In this document: piece after piece, positions 1 to 5,416 of the stretch
Layout: the number at the start of each line of letters is the position of its first letter
Position numbering within the stretch: position 1 is the first letter of the stretch
NCBI GenBank assembly: GCA_017619255.1
Contig: JAFZSS010000063.1
Location: 1-5,416 of the forward strand
DNA from: Muribaculaceae bacterium
Lineage (GTDB): Bacteria > Bacteroidota > Bacteroidia > Bacteroidales > Muribaculaceae
Length of the DNA: 5,416 bases
Direction of reading: 5' to 3'
Notes under the pieces: generated by a model
What the model saw: the letters and a program-made list of their open reading frames with translations, nothing else
Databases searched by the model: none
What the model was told of the DNA's origin: nothing
Translations under genes and position numbers: made by a program

Positions 1-133
1 AGATGTAAAACAACACTGCGATGATAAAGCAAACGAGAACGACGAGCGAAGCGCTCTTAATACCACTTACATTGCTGCTCACATGTTTCTTGGCAGCGGG
101 CTGTGGCTTCTGAATGTTTGTTTGTTCAGCCAT
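1..133 (-). CDS. Probable MotA/TolQ/ExbB-type proton-channel protein, N-terminal fragment
   Basis: The ATG is the reverse complement of 131-133, and 44 codons run without a stop to the left edge, so the rest of the gene lies outside the window. The visible protein opens with a polar Gln/Pro/Ala/Lys-rich tail (MAEQTNIQKPQPAAKK, residues 1-16). A short linker with SGIKSA follows, and then a hydrophobic segment at about residues 28-44 that would be the first membrane helix. A soluble basic tail followed by an early helix resembles the N-termini of Bacteroidota ExbB/TolQ proteins, inner-membrane stator subunits that use ion flow to energise TonB-dependent outer-membrane transport. This match is from memory of the family, and no diagnostic ExbB motif lies in the fragment. 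Another small-tailed inner-membrane protein is possible. The 50 bases before the ATG are strongly AT-rich with no Shine-Dalgarno site, as is common in Bacteroidota. It is divergent from the nqr operon. Confidence 0.5.
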   Translation of the reverse strand, partial: MAEQTNIQKPQPAAKKHVSSNVSGIKSASLVVLVCFIIAVLFYI

Positions 134-273
134 AATTTAAATTAGTTTAAAAAAATGAATTAATAAAATTTTTAATTTAGTTATTAAAGTTTGTGTTCAC
201 TAGTCACGGTTGGGCGTGTTTCATAATCCCTGTTTGTAATGCCGCAAGGGACTGATACACAATAATTTTCACA

Positions 274-315
274 GCAAACAATGACCATCACGGGTGCCGT
301 GAGAGGCCATTTTGC
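274..315 (-). promoter_or_regulatory. Long imperfect hairpin in the predicted leader of the minus-strand gene
   Basis: The minus-strand transcript can form a stem of about 17 base pairs in three segments: 311-315 with 274-278 (GCAAA/UUUGC), 305-310 with 281-286 (AUGGCC/GGUCAU, one G-U), and 297-302 with 288-293 (UCACGG/CCGUGA) closing a 3-base loop at 294-296. A 2-base bulge (279-280) and a 1x2 internal loop separate the segments. The pair at 284/307 is G-U in the minus-strand RNA but an A/C mismatch in plus-strand RNA, which favours minus-strand transcription. The hairpin starts about 8 bases after the predicted start site, so it could be a 5' stabiliser, a protein-binding site or the head of a regulatory leader. 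It has no U-tract after it and so does not look like an intrinsic terminator. Confidence 0.45.
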
Positions 316-329
316 CTAAAAAATTAACG

Positions 330-337
330 CAAATTTA
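330..337 (-). promoter_or_regulatory. Bacteroidota-type -7 promoter element for the minus-strand gene
   Basis: On the minus strand the bases read TAAATTTG followed by C, an exact match to the Bacteroidota sigma-70 (RpoD-like) -7 consensus TAnnTTTG. Transcription would start near 322-325 and give a leader of about 190 bases before the ExbB-like ATG at 133. The -33 element is not clear: TTTG at 365-368 (minus) is 27 bases away, longer than the usual 17-23, while a TG sits about 17 bases away. No better -7 element was found closer to the gene. The call rests on the exact -7 match and the AT-rich surroundings. Confidence 0.5.
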
Positions 338-370
338 TCACAATTATTTGAAAACACCGCATTTCAAACG

Positions 371-390
371 ATTTTTTTCATGATTTTTTT
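371..390. repeat. Pair of phased A/T tracts
   Basis: Two copies of ATTTTTTT (371-378 and 383-390) are separated by CATG, so the T-tracts repeat every 12 bases, close to one helical turn. Such phased tracts bend DNA and can act as UP-like elements. They lie between the minus-strand promoter (330-337) and the GC-rich island starting near 405. They are not preceded by a hairpin in either direction, so a terminator role is unlikely. Confidence 0.4.
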
Positions 391-404
391 ATTAACAATA
401 GCGT

Positions 405-556
405 TTTGCCAAAGGAGGCAGACGAAACGGACCGACTTGGAAGGACTGGCGAAACCGGATGGGACTGAGAAAGCAGATATGCAAGAAAAAAACGGGAGGA
501 AGTAGCCAGGTCATGTACCCCTACCTGACAGGCATACCATTCTTAAGGGGGCAACA
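405..556 (+). other. GC-rich island, candidate structured RNA of unknown family
   Basis: A block of about 150 bases at roughly 51% GC stands between flanks of 22-24% GC. Its ends can pair into one helix of about 12 base pairs: 406-410 with 550-554 (TTGCC/GGCAA), 412-416 with 540-544 (AAGGA/TTCTT, one G-U) and 417-418 with 537-538. Inside are a small hairpin 446-449/455-458 (CTGG/CCGG around loop CGAAA, one G-U) and another at 507-511/523-527 (CAGGT/ACCTG). Two pairs are G-U only if the plus strand is transcribed, which weakly points to a plus-strand RNA. An imperfect promoter-like TAGCGTTTTG sits at 399-408. I do not recognise a family: no RNase P, tmRNA, SRP or SAM/TPP riboswitch core was found. 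A 6S-like Bacteroidales RNA, a small mobile repeat or a short coding gene remain open. Confidence 0.3.
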
Positions 557-571
557 GAGAATTTATTGACA

Positions 572-606
572 TTTGGATGGAAATATTGAGATTTTTTGTA
601 ACTTTG
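572..606 (+). promoter_or_regulatory. nqr operon promoter, Bacteroidota type
   Basis: TAACTTTG at 599-606, followed by CA, is an exact match to the Bacteroidota -7 consensus TAnnTTTG. A -33 TTTG lies at 572-575 with a 23-base spacer, at the long end of the usual range; TTG at 566-568 is an alternative. The start site would be near 611-614, giving a short AT-rich leader of about 33 bases before the nqrA ATG at 646 with no Shine-Dalgarno site. The promoter also fixes the nqrA start, because the in-frame upstream ATG at 577 lies before the predicted transcription start. Confidence 0.8.
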
Positions 607-645
607 CACACATTAATATATAATATCACCAAAATTTACCATATC

Positions 646-1971
646 ATGTCAACTGTAAGACTGAAAAAGGGGTTCGACATCAACTTGCTAGGCGCGATTG
701 AAGGCGCTGATGTGGCCTTTACCGCCCCACCTCGCAGTATTGCTGTCGTTCCTGATGATTTCCACGGAATCATCCCCCGCATGGAAAAGAAAGAGGGCGA
801 GCATGTCATTGCCGGAGAGCCTCTTTACCATGACAAGAATTATGAGGACATCAAGGTGGTCGCCCCCGTGAGCGGCACTCTGAAAGAGGTGCGCCGTGGT
901 GAGCGCCGCCACATCGATGCCATCATCATCACGCCCGAGGGCAACGACTCCATGACATTGGACTTGAAACGCCCTGTCGAGGAGGTGTTGCTGGCTTCAG
1001 GCCTGTGGGTGATGCTGCGGCAACGCCCCTATGACATTGTACCCGCTCCTGGCGTGCGTCCTCGCGATGTGTTTGTTACCGCCTTTGACTCGTCGCCGTT
1101 GGCACCTGACCTCGATGTGGTTTTAGGCAACAAGCGCGAATACATCGGCAAGGGTGTTGAGGTACTGAGCGGTCTGACCGACGGCAAGGTTTACATTGGT
1201 ATTCGTAAGGGTCAGAGCATTGACGCTCCCGGTGCCGAGATCAACACCTTCGTTGGCCCCCACCCTGCTGGCAATGCAGGTGTGCAGGCCGCCAACCTCG
1301 TTCCCGTAAATAAGGGCGAGACGGTATGGACGCTCGATATCGTCACTCTGGCCCGTATCGGAGAACTGTTCACAACCGGCAAGGTGAGTCACAACACGAT
1401 CGTCGCCGTCGATGGAGAACAGGTGAAGACGCCCCGGTATGTGCAAACCGTGATGGGTGCCGAGCTCACTACACTGCTCAAGGGCCAGCTTAAGGAGGAT
1501 GCCGGCGAGAGCCGCATCATCAGCGGCAATGTGTTGACTGGTTCAAAGGTCGAAGCCGACCAATGGCTTCGTGCCCCCTACCGCCATGTCACCATCATCC
1601 CCGAGAACAGCAATCCCGATGAGTTCATGGGTTGGGCTTCCATGAGTCCCAAGCGTTTCTCCTTGTACCGCACTTTCACCTCATGGCTACGCGGGTTGAA
1701 GCGCCCCGTGAGCATGGACAGCCGCATCAAGGGCGGTGAGCGCGCTATCGTGCGCACCGGCGAGTATGACGCGATGCTGCCAATGGGCATCTATGGTGAA
1801 TTCCTCATCAAAGCCATCATCAGCGGCGACATCGACAAGATGGAGCAGCTGGGCATCTATGAGGTCGCTCCTGAAGACTTTGCCCTTGCCGAGTTTGCCG
1901 ACACCAGCAAGCTGGAACTGCAGCGCATCGTACGCGAGGGTTTGGACAGGCTGCGTGCCGAGATGTCTTAA
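646..1971 (+). CDS. nqrA: Na+-translocating NADH:quinone reductase subunit A
   Basis: The product is 441 residues, close to the roughly 446 usual for NqrA. It is the large cytoplasmic subunit of Na+-NQR, without membrane helices, and packs against NqrB where quinone is thought to be reduced. The family hallmark KGFDINLLG is at residues 8-16. A biotinyl/lipoyl-like fold follows: FHGIIPRMEKKEGEHV at about 39-54 and APVSGTL at 73-79. The central and C-terminal parts match NqrA without gaps that suggest damage. The reading frame is open further upstream to an ATG at 577, but that adds 23 untypical residues and lies before the promoter, so 646 (MSTVRLKKGF) is chosen. No Shine-Dalgarno site precedes it. 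It is the first gene of the operon; nqrB follows after 55 AT-rich bases in which no promoter or terminator was seen. Confidence 0.96.
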   Translation: MSTVRLKKGFDINLLGAIEGADVAFTAPPRSIAVVPDDFHGIIPRMEKKEGEHVIAGEPLYHDKNYEDIKVVAPVSGTLKEVRRGERRHIDAIIITPEGNDSMTLDLKRPVEEVLLASGLWVMLRQRPYDIVPAPGVRPRDVFVTAFDSSPLAPDLDVVLGNKREYIGKGVEVLSGLTDGKVYIGIRKGQSIDAPGAEINTFVGPHPAGNAGVQAANLVPVNKGETVWTLDIVTLARIGELFTTGKVSHNTIVAVDGEQVKTPRYVQTVMGAELTTLLKGQLKEDAGESRIISGNVLTGSKVEADQWLRAPYRHVTIIPENSNPDEFMGWASMSPKRFSLYRTFTSWLRGLKRPVSMDSRIKGGERAIVRTGEYDAMLPMGIYGEFLIKAIISGDIDKMEQLGIYEVAPEDFALAEFADTSKLELQRIVREGLDRLRAEMS

Positions 1972-2026
1972 GGATTGAACACATTATATTGTATCAGACA
2001 ACTAATATCGCTATTCAACAATATCT

Positions 2027-3244
2027 ATGAAAGCTTTAAGGAAATTAATGAACAAGATGGAGCCCGCATTCCGTCCCGGTGGCAAGCTCTCGAAGCTGGA
2101 ATCGGTCTATGACGGCATGGAAACCTTCTTGTTCACGCCCAACACCACATCGCGGTCGGGCGCCCATATCCATGACGGCAATGACCTGAAGCGCACCATG
2201 ATTACCGTGGTTGTTGCTCTCATCCCGGCCTTGCTGTTCGGCATGTACAATATCGGCGTTCAGCATTACCTTGCTATCGGAGAGCCTGCCAGTCGTCTCA
2301 CGATGTTCCTCTATGGTCTGTTGGCCATGCTCCCGGTGATTGTGGTCAGTTATGCCGTGGGTCTGGGCATTGAGTTTATCAGCGCACAGATTCATCACAA
2401 GGAGATTCAAGAGGGTTTCCTCGTTACGGGTATCCTGATTCCCTTGATTGTTCCCATCAATACGCCGCTGTGGATGACCGCCGTCGCCACTGCATTCGCC
2501 GTTATCTTTGCCAAGGAGGTATTTGGCGGCACAGGCATGAACATCTTCAATGTTGCCTTGATCACGCGTGCGTTCCTCTTCTTTGCTTACCCGTCCCACA
2601 TGAGTGGTGACGCGGCGTTTGTCAAGGTGGATGATGCGTTGGGCATGGGTGGCGGCACAGTGGTCGACACTTTTTCGGGTGCCACACCGCTTGGCCAGGT
2701 GGCTACAAGCGTTGGCGACCCTGTGATGACCAATATCCTGGGCAAGCCCATCGGCTTTTTTGATGCCTTCTTCGGCTACATCCCCGGCTCTCCCGGTGAA
2801 ACTTCGATGCTCGCCATCTTGATCGGTGCCGCGATTCTGCTGATTACCGGCATTGCCTCATGGCGCATCATGTGCTCGGTATTTGTCGGCGGGCTGGGCA
2901 TGGCGGCCCTGGTTCACTTGCCCAATCTTCAGAGCCTCACCTACCCTGCCTCGATGCTTGACCCCATGATGCAGTTGTGCCTGGGCGGCTTTGCCTTTGG
3001 TGCCGTGTTCATGGCAACCGACCCCGTCACTGGCGCCCGCACCAAGGTGGGCCAATACATCTACGGCCTGCTGATTGGCGTGTTTGCCATCCTGATTCGT
3101 GTTTACAACAGTGGTTACCCCGAGGGCATGATGCTTGCCATCCTGCTGATGAACGCCTTTGCACCGTTGATCGACCACTGCGTGGTATCGTTTAACATCA
3201 AGCGCCGTGCTCGTAGCGCCGCTGCTAAAGTCAAGGAGGGATAA
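2027..3244 (+). CDS. nqrB: Na+-translocating NADH:quinone reductase subunit B
   Basis: NqrB, 405 residues (about 415 in Vibrio), is the main membrane subunit. It carries a covalent FMN and, by family knowledge, riboflavin, and forms much of the Na+ path and quinone site. A cytoplasmic N-terminal stretch (MKALRKLMNK, then METFLFTPNTTSRSGAHIHD at 31-50) is followed by about nine or ten hydrophobic segments from residue 57 to 384. The flavin attachment motif DTFSGAT at 214-220 fits the ApbE (flavin transferase) pattern Dxx[ST]GA[ST], which makes T220 the FMN-linked threonine. Other conserved blocks are EGFLVTGILIPLIVP (129-143), GGTGMNIFNVALITRAF (167-183), GSPGETS (254-260) and TDPVTG (331-336). 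The last codons contain the AAGGAGG that serves nqrC, and the stop is 3 bases before the nqrC ATG, so the two are likely translationally coupled. Confidence 0.97.
   Translation: MKALRKLMNKMEPAFRPGGKLSKLESVYDGMETFLFTPNTTSRSGAHIHDGNDLKRTMITVVVALIPALLFGMYNIGVQHYLAIGEPASRLTMFLYGLLAMLPVIVVSYAVGLGIEFISAQIHHKEIQEGFLVTGILIPLIVPINTPLWMTAVATAFAVIFAKEVFGGTGMNIFNVALITRAFLFFAYPSHMSGDAAFVKVDDALGMGGGTVVDTFSGATPLGQVATSVGDPVMTNILGKPIGFFDAFFGYIPGSPGETSMLAILIGAAILLITGIASWRIMCSVFVGGLGMAALVHLPNLQSLTYPASMLDPMMQLCLGGFAFGAVFMATDPVTGARTKVGQYIYGLLIGVFAILIRVYNSGYPEGMMLAILLMNAFAPLIDHCVVSFNIKRRARSAAAKVKEG
3233..3239 (+). promoter_or_regulatory. Strong Shine-Dalgarno site of nqrC inside the end of nqrB
   Basis: AAGGAGG lies 8 bases before the nqrC ATG (3248) and overlaps the last sense codons of nqrB. 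It is a near-perfect complement to the 16S rRNA tail. It fixes the nqrC start. nqrA, nqrB, nqrD and nqrE have no comparable site. Confidence 0.8.
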
Positions 3245-3247
3245 ACG

Positions 3248-4015
3248 ATGAACAAGAACAGTAATTTATATCAGATCCTGTATGCTGCCGTGATGGTGTT
3301 GCTTGTCGGCACCCTGCTGGCGTTTATCTATATGGCACTGAAGCCCAAACAGAATGAGAACATCGCCAACGACACGCGCAAGCAGATCTTGAGTGCCTTG
3401 CATGTCGCTTCACCCGCCGAAGCCCAGATTAAGGAGACCTACGAAAAATACATTGTTCAGGACCTGTTGGTAGACAAAGACGGAAACATCATCGACAGCA
3501 CCCACAATGTGGCATTCAATGTGGACATGAAGAAGAATGTGAAACTTGCTGAACGCCAACTGCCTGTGATGAAATGCAAGCTTGACGACGGCAGTATCAA
3601 GTATGTGTTGCCTGTCTATGGAGCTGGCCTGTGGGGCCCGATTTGGGGCTACATTGCCGTGAACGATGACGGCAACACCATCTACGGTGCCAACTTCTCG
3701 CACGAGGGCGAGACGCCGGGTCTAGGTGCCCGCATTGCTGAGCAACCCTTCCAGGACGAGTTCAAGGACAAGCATCTGTTTGTTGACGGCGAGTTCAAGG
3801 TGGTGCAGGTACTCAAGAAGGGCCAAAAGACCACTAATGGAGCCGAGCAGATTGATGCCTTGACAGGCGCAACCATCACCAGCCGCGGCGTGAGTGACAT
3901 GATGGCCGACTGCCTGGCCCCTTACCAAGCTTTCCTGAAGAAACTGCAGGGTGCGGAGGCGATGCCTGAGCCCGCTGCCATCGAAGAAATAACTGACGAA
4001 AATCAAACCGAATAA
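3248..4015 (+). CDS. nqrC: Na+-translocating NADH:quinone reductase subunit C
   Basis: NqrC has 255 residues, against about 257 in Vibrio. One N-terminal membrane helix (about residues 10-30) anchors an FMN-binding domain on the outer face of the inner membrane, and the subunit passes electrons between the two covalent FMN steps. The flavin motif DALTGAT at 203-209 fits the ApbE pattern Dxx[ST]GA[ST], so T209 is the predicted FMN-linked residue; the tail ITSRGV is also typical. Conserved GAGLWGPIWGYIAV is at 125-138 and HEGETPGLGARI at 152-163. The C-terminal end beyond about residue 235 is an acidic Glu/Pro-rich tail (EAMPEPAAIEEITDENQTE) not needed for the fold. The start is set by the strong Shine-Dalgarno site at 3233-3239. 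nqrD follows after 14 bases. Confidence 0.97.
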   Translation: MNKNSNLYQILYAAVMVLLVGTLLAFIYMALKPKQNENIANDTRKQILSALHVASPAEAQIKETYEKYIVQDLLVDKDGNIIDSTHNVAFNVDMKKNVKLAERQLPVMKCKLDDGSIKYVLPVYGAGLWGPIWGYIAVNDDGNTIYGANFSHEGETPGLGARIAEQPFQDEFKDKHLFVDGEFKVVQVLKKGQKTTNGAEQIDALTGATITSRGVSDMMADCLAPYQAFLKKLQGAEAMPEPAAIEEITDENQTE

Positions 4016-4029
4016 AACCATCCACGATT

Positions 4030-4653
4030 ATGTTATCCAAGAAAAACAAAGAAGCATTTTTCAACCCGCTGTCCAAGGACAATCCCGTCTTGGTGCAGAT
4101 TCTGGGTATCTGCTCCGCGCTTGCCGTTACCGCCAGTCTGGAGCCCGCCATCGTGATGGGTATCTCGGTGATTTGCGTGCTGGCGTTCAGCAATGTGATT
4201 ATATCGTTCCTGCGCAAGACCGTTCCCACCAACATCCGCATCATCGTGCAGCTGGTAGTGGTCGCCGCTCTGGTAATCATTGTGCAACAGATTCTCATCG
4301 CCTACAACTACGATGTGAGCAAGAAACTGTCGGTGTTCGTCGGACTGATTATCACCAACTGCATCCTGATGGGCCGTCTTGAGGCATTCGCAATGCACAA
4401 CAGCCCTTGGCCCTCGTTCCTTGATGGCATCGGCAACGGCTTGGGCTATACCATTGTCCTGTTGATCGTGGCCTTCTTCCGCGAGCTTCTGGGTTCGGGC
4501 ACTCTGTTTGGTTTCCGTGTGATTCCTCAGTGGTGCTATGACCACGGCTACATGGACAACGGTCTGATGATTCTGCCGCCCATGGCTCTCATCACTGTCG
4601 GAGTCATCATCTGGGTTCACCGTTCACGCAACAAGGAGTTGCAGGAGAATTAA
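4030..4653 (+). CDS. nqrD: Na+-translocating NADH:quinone reductase subunit D
   Basis: NqrD is a 207-residue integral membrane protein with six hydrophobic segments (about 22-36, 40-60, 71-91, 100-117, 138-156, 178-196). It is homologous to NqrE, and in the complex the two sit in opposite orientation and share an intramembrane iron-sulfur centre. The two ligand cysteines expected from the family are present: C28 in LGICSALAVT and C111 in GLIITNCILMGRLEAFA. Other conserved parts are NPLSKDNPVLVQ (12-23) and GNGLGY..FFRELLGSGTLFG (136-161). The start at 4030 gives the usual NqrD N-terminus. There is no Shine-Dalgarno site in the 14-base gap after nqrC, so it probably relies on coupling or on an unstructured AT-rich start. 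RnfE is the nearest relative, but the nqr context excludes it. Confidence 0.96.
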   Translation: MLSKKNKEAFFNPLSKDNPVLVQILGICSALAVTASLEPAIVMGISVICVLAFSNVIISFLRKTVPTNIRIIVQLVVVAALVIIVQQILIAYNYDVSKKLSVFVGLIITNCILMGRLEAFAMHNSPWPSFLDGIGNGLGYTIVLLIVAFFRELLGSGTLFGFRVIPQWCYDHGYMDNGLMILPPMALITVGVIIWVHRSRNKELQEN

Positions 4654-4687
4654 CGAGCATGTTTAACCATTAAAACGCAAGAAAACG

Positions 4688-5305
4688 ATGGAAGAACTTA
4701 ATCTGTTTATCAAGTCGATATTCATCGACAACATGATATTTGCCTATTTCTTGGGCATGTGCTCGTTCCTGGCTGTTTCCAAGAATGTGAAGACGGCTTT
4801 CGGTCTGGGTCTCGCGGTTACCTTCATGCTGGTGGTGACCCTGCCCATCAATTATATGCTCAACGAATATGTCCTCAAGGAGGGCGCCCTGTCGTGGCTG
4901 AGCCCCAAGCTGGCAGATGTTGACCTGAGTTTTCTGGGTCTGATTCTGTTCATCGCCGTAATTGCGTCAGCCACTCAGCTGGTAGAGATGGCGGTGGAGA
5001 AATTCTCGCCTTCGCTCTATGCGTCGCTGGGTATCTTCCTGCCGCTCATCGCCGTGAACTGCGCTATCCTGGGCGCCTCGCTGTTCATGCAGCAGCGCGA
5101 CTTCCCCTCGGCAGGCACGGCAATGATCTATGGCGCCGGTTCAGGTATTGGCTGGCTGCTCGCTATCGTGGGCATCGCTGCCATCCGCGAGAAACTCGCT
5201 TACAGCAACATTCCCAAGCCGTTGCGCGGCGTGGGCATCGCATTCATCATTACTGGTCTCATGGGCATCGCCTTCATGAGTTTCCTGGGCATTAAATTAG
5301 GATAA
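4688..5305 (+). CDS. nqrE: Na+-translocating NADH:quinone reductase subunit E
   Basis: NqrE is a 205-residue membrane protein with six hydrophobic segments (about 11-30, 36-57, 80-101, 110-135, 146-166, 180-200), the partner of NqrD around the intramembrane iron-sulfur centre. The expected cysteines are C25 in FLGMCSFLAVS and C125 in IAVNCAILGASLF. They lie 100 residues apart, slightly more than I recall for Vibrio NqrE. The extra length probably sits in the loop around residues 60-80 (NEYVLKEGALSWLSPKLADV). Conserved GAGSGIGWLLAI (149-160) and AAIREKLAYSNIP (164-176) follow. The gene starts 34 bases after nqrD with no Shine-Dalgarno site; the ATG at 4688 gives the standard N-terminus MEELNLFIKSIFIDNM. 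Its stop codon overlaps the Shine-Dalgarno site of nqrF. RnfA is the homolog in Rnf complexes. Confidence 0.96.
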   Translation: MEELNLFIKSIFIDNMIFAYFLGMCSFLAVSKNVKTAFGLGLAVTFMLVVTLPINYMLNEYVLKEGALSWLSPKLADVDLSFLGLILFIAVIASATQLVEMAVEKFSPSLYASLGIFLPLIAVNCAILGASLFMQQRDFPSAGTAMIYGAGSGIGWLLAIVGIAAIREKLAYSNIPKPLRGVGIAFIITGLMGIAFMSFLGIKLG

Positions 5306-5310
5306 GGAGG
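5304..5310 (+). promoter_or_regulatory. Strong Shine-Dalgarno site of nqrF overlapping the nqrE stop
   Basis: AAGGAGG begins with the last two bases of the nqrE TAA and lies 7 bases before the nqrF ATG at 5318. It fixes that start and suggests coupled translation of nqrE and nqrF. Confidence 0.8.
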
Positions 5311-5317
5311 CAGCACT

Positions 5318-5416
5318 ATGATACTACTATTGAATTCAACTGGATTAACCGTTTTGACGAGTGCTGTCGTGTTCCTCGTGCTCACGCTCCTGCTTGTCAT
5401 CGTCCTGCTCGTCGCC
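5318..5416 (+). CDS. nqrF: Na+-translocating NADH:quinone reductase subunit F, N-terminal fragment
   Basis: Only the first 33 codons are in the window; the frame is open to the right edge. The fragment reads MILLLNSTGLTVLTS followed by a very hydrophobic run (residues 16-33), which matches the single N-terminal membrane helix of NqrF. In the full protein (about 410-425 residues by family knowledge) a 2Fe-2S ferredoxin domain and a FAD/NADH-binding reductase domain follow, and the subunit is the NADH entry point of the complex. Those domains are outside the window. The identification therefore rests on position after nqrE in an intact nqrABCDE run, the strong Shine-Dalgarno site, and the helix. 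Confidence 0.88.
   Translation, partial: MILLLNSTGLTVLTSAVVFLVLTLLLVIVLLVA

Larger units (their letters stand above)
134..645. other. Divergent intergenic region between the ExbB-like gene and nqrA
   Basis: This 512-base stretch has no convincing protein gene. Its composition is a mosaic: 134-200 is very AT-rich, 201-310 is about 48% GC, 311-400 about 22%, 411-550 about 51%, and 561-650 about 24%. The AT-rich parts hold the promoter elements, reading minus at 330-337 and plus at 599-606. The two GC-richer islands hold inverted repeats and are described separately. The two promoters point away from each other, and the 411-550 island lies between them, outside both predicted leader transcripts. 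The longest small ORFs inside (380-505 and 459-569, plus strand) are 41 and 36 codons and overlap in different frames, so they are not annotated as genes. Confidence 0.85.

Noticed and set aside
411..418. AAAGGAGG, a Shine-Dalgarno-like sequence
   Set aside because: No start codon lies within about 15 bases downstream; the next ATG is at 459. It is better explained as one arm of the possible closing helix of the island.
441..458. Resemblance of GGACTGGCGAAACCGG to the SAM-I riboswitch core
   Set aside because: The kink-turn and remaining conserved SAM-I segments are missing, and nqr genes are not a SAM-regulated pathway. The bases form a simple small hairpin.
380..505. Plus-strand small ORF of 41 codons (starts MIFLLTIAFCQRRQ) with a hydrophobic beginning
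   Set aside because: The hydrophobic start is simply the translated T-tract, and the rest resembles no family I know. No promoter or ribosome site supports it.
491..530. GGGAGGAAGTAGCCAGG resembling the GGAAGGAAGCAGCC part of SRP RNA
   Set aside because: The opposite arm that should pair with it (the GGUCAGG side) is absent upstream, where the sequence is A-rich, so the SRP hairpin cannot form.
459..569. Plus-strand small ORF of 36 codons (starts MGLRKQICKKKTGG), in a frame open back to 402
   Set aside because: It is short, has no Shine-Dalgarno site close to its ATG, is not recognised, and overlaps another small ORF in a different frame. An open run of this length is not surprising by chance at 50% GC. 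A search for the peptide in other genomes would decide.
629..638. Minus-strand TAAATTTTGG as a possible promoter towards the GC-rich island
   Set aside because: It has an extra T compared with TAnnTTTG, lies in the nqrA leader, and the wobble pairs in the island favour the plus strand.
2045..2599. Long minus-strand open frame of 184 codons inside nqrB
   Set aside because: It is fully antisense to a well-conserved gene, has no promoter and an implausible His/Asp/Gln-rich composition. The similar antisense frame at 4033-4620 across nqrD is rejected for the same reason.

Overview
The window carries most of a sodium-pumping NADH:quinone reductase (Na+-NQR) operon, in the standard order nqrA-B-C-D-E-F on the plus strand. 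The first five genes are complete. nqrF is cut by the right edge after 33 codons. The source looks like a member of the Bacteroidota, most likely Bacteroidales (Prevotellaceae or Muribaculaceae type). Reasons: a textbook Bacteroidota -7 promoter element (TAACTTTG) ahead of nqrA, several genes without a Shine-Dalgarno site and with AT-rich leaders, roughly 55% GC coding sequence next to AT-rich spacers, and protein sequences that read like the Bacteroidales versions. The genus is not fixed by this window.

Layout: positions 1-133 hold the first 44 codons of a minus-strand gene leaving the window on the left, probably an ExbB/TolQ/MotA-type proton-channel protein. Positions 134-645 are a 512-base divergent intergenic region. 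It holds a probable minus-strand promoter (-7 at 330-337) followed by a long imperfect hairpin (274-315), a pair of T-tracts (371-390), an unexplained GC-rich island (about 405-556, roughly 51% GC between flanks near 22-24%) that may be a structured RNA, and the nqrA promoter (572-606). Positions 646-5416 are the nqr genes, all in one direction with gaps of 55, 3, 14, 34 and 12 bases and no terminator seen between them.

How the genes work together (family knowledge): NqrF takes electrons from NADH through FAD and a 2Fe-2S centre. The NqrD/NqrE pair holds an intramembrane iron-sulfur centre. NqrC and NqrB carry covalent FMN on threonine, and NqrB also binds riboflavin. The quinone, menaquinone in most anaerobic Bacteroidales, is reduced near the NqrA/NqrB interface while Na+ is exported. 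The diagnostic residues are present in every complete subunit that should have them: FMN threonines T220 in NqrB and T209 in NqrC, and cysteine pairs C28/C111 in NqrD and C25/C125 in NqrE. The operon therefore looks functional and ordinary. The unusual material is in the divergent intergenic region.
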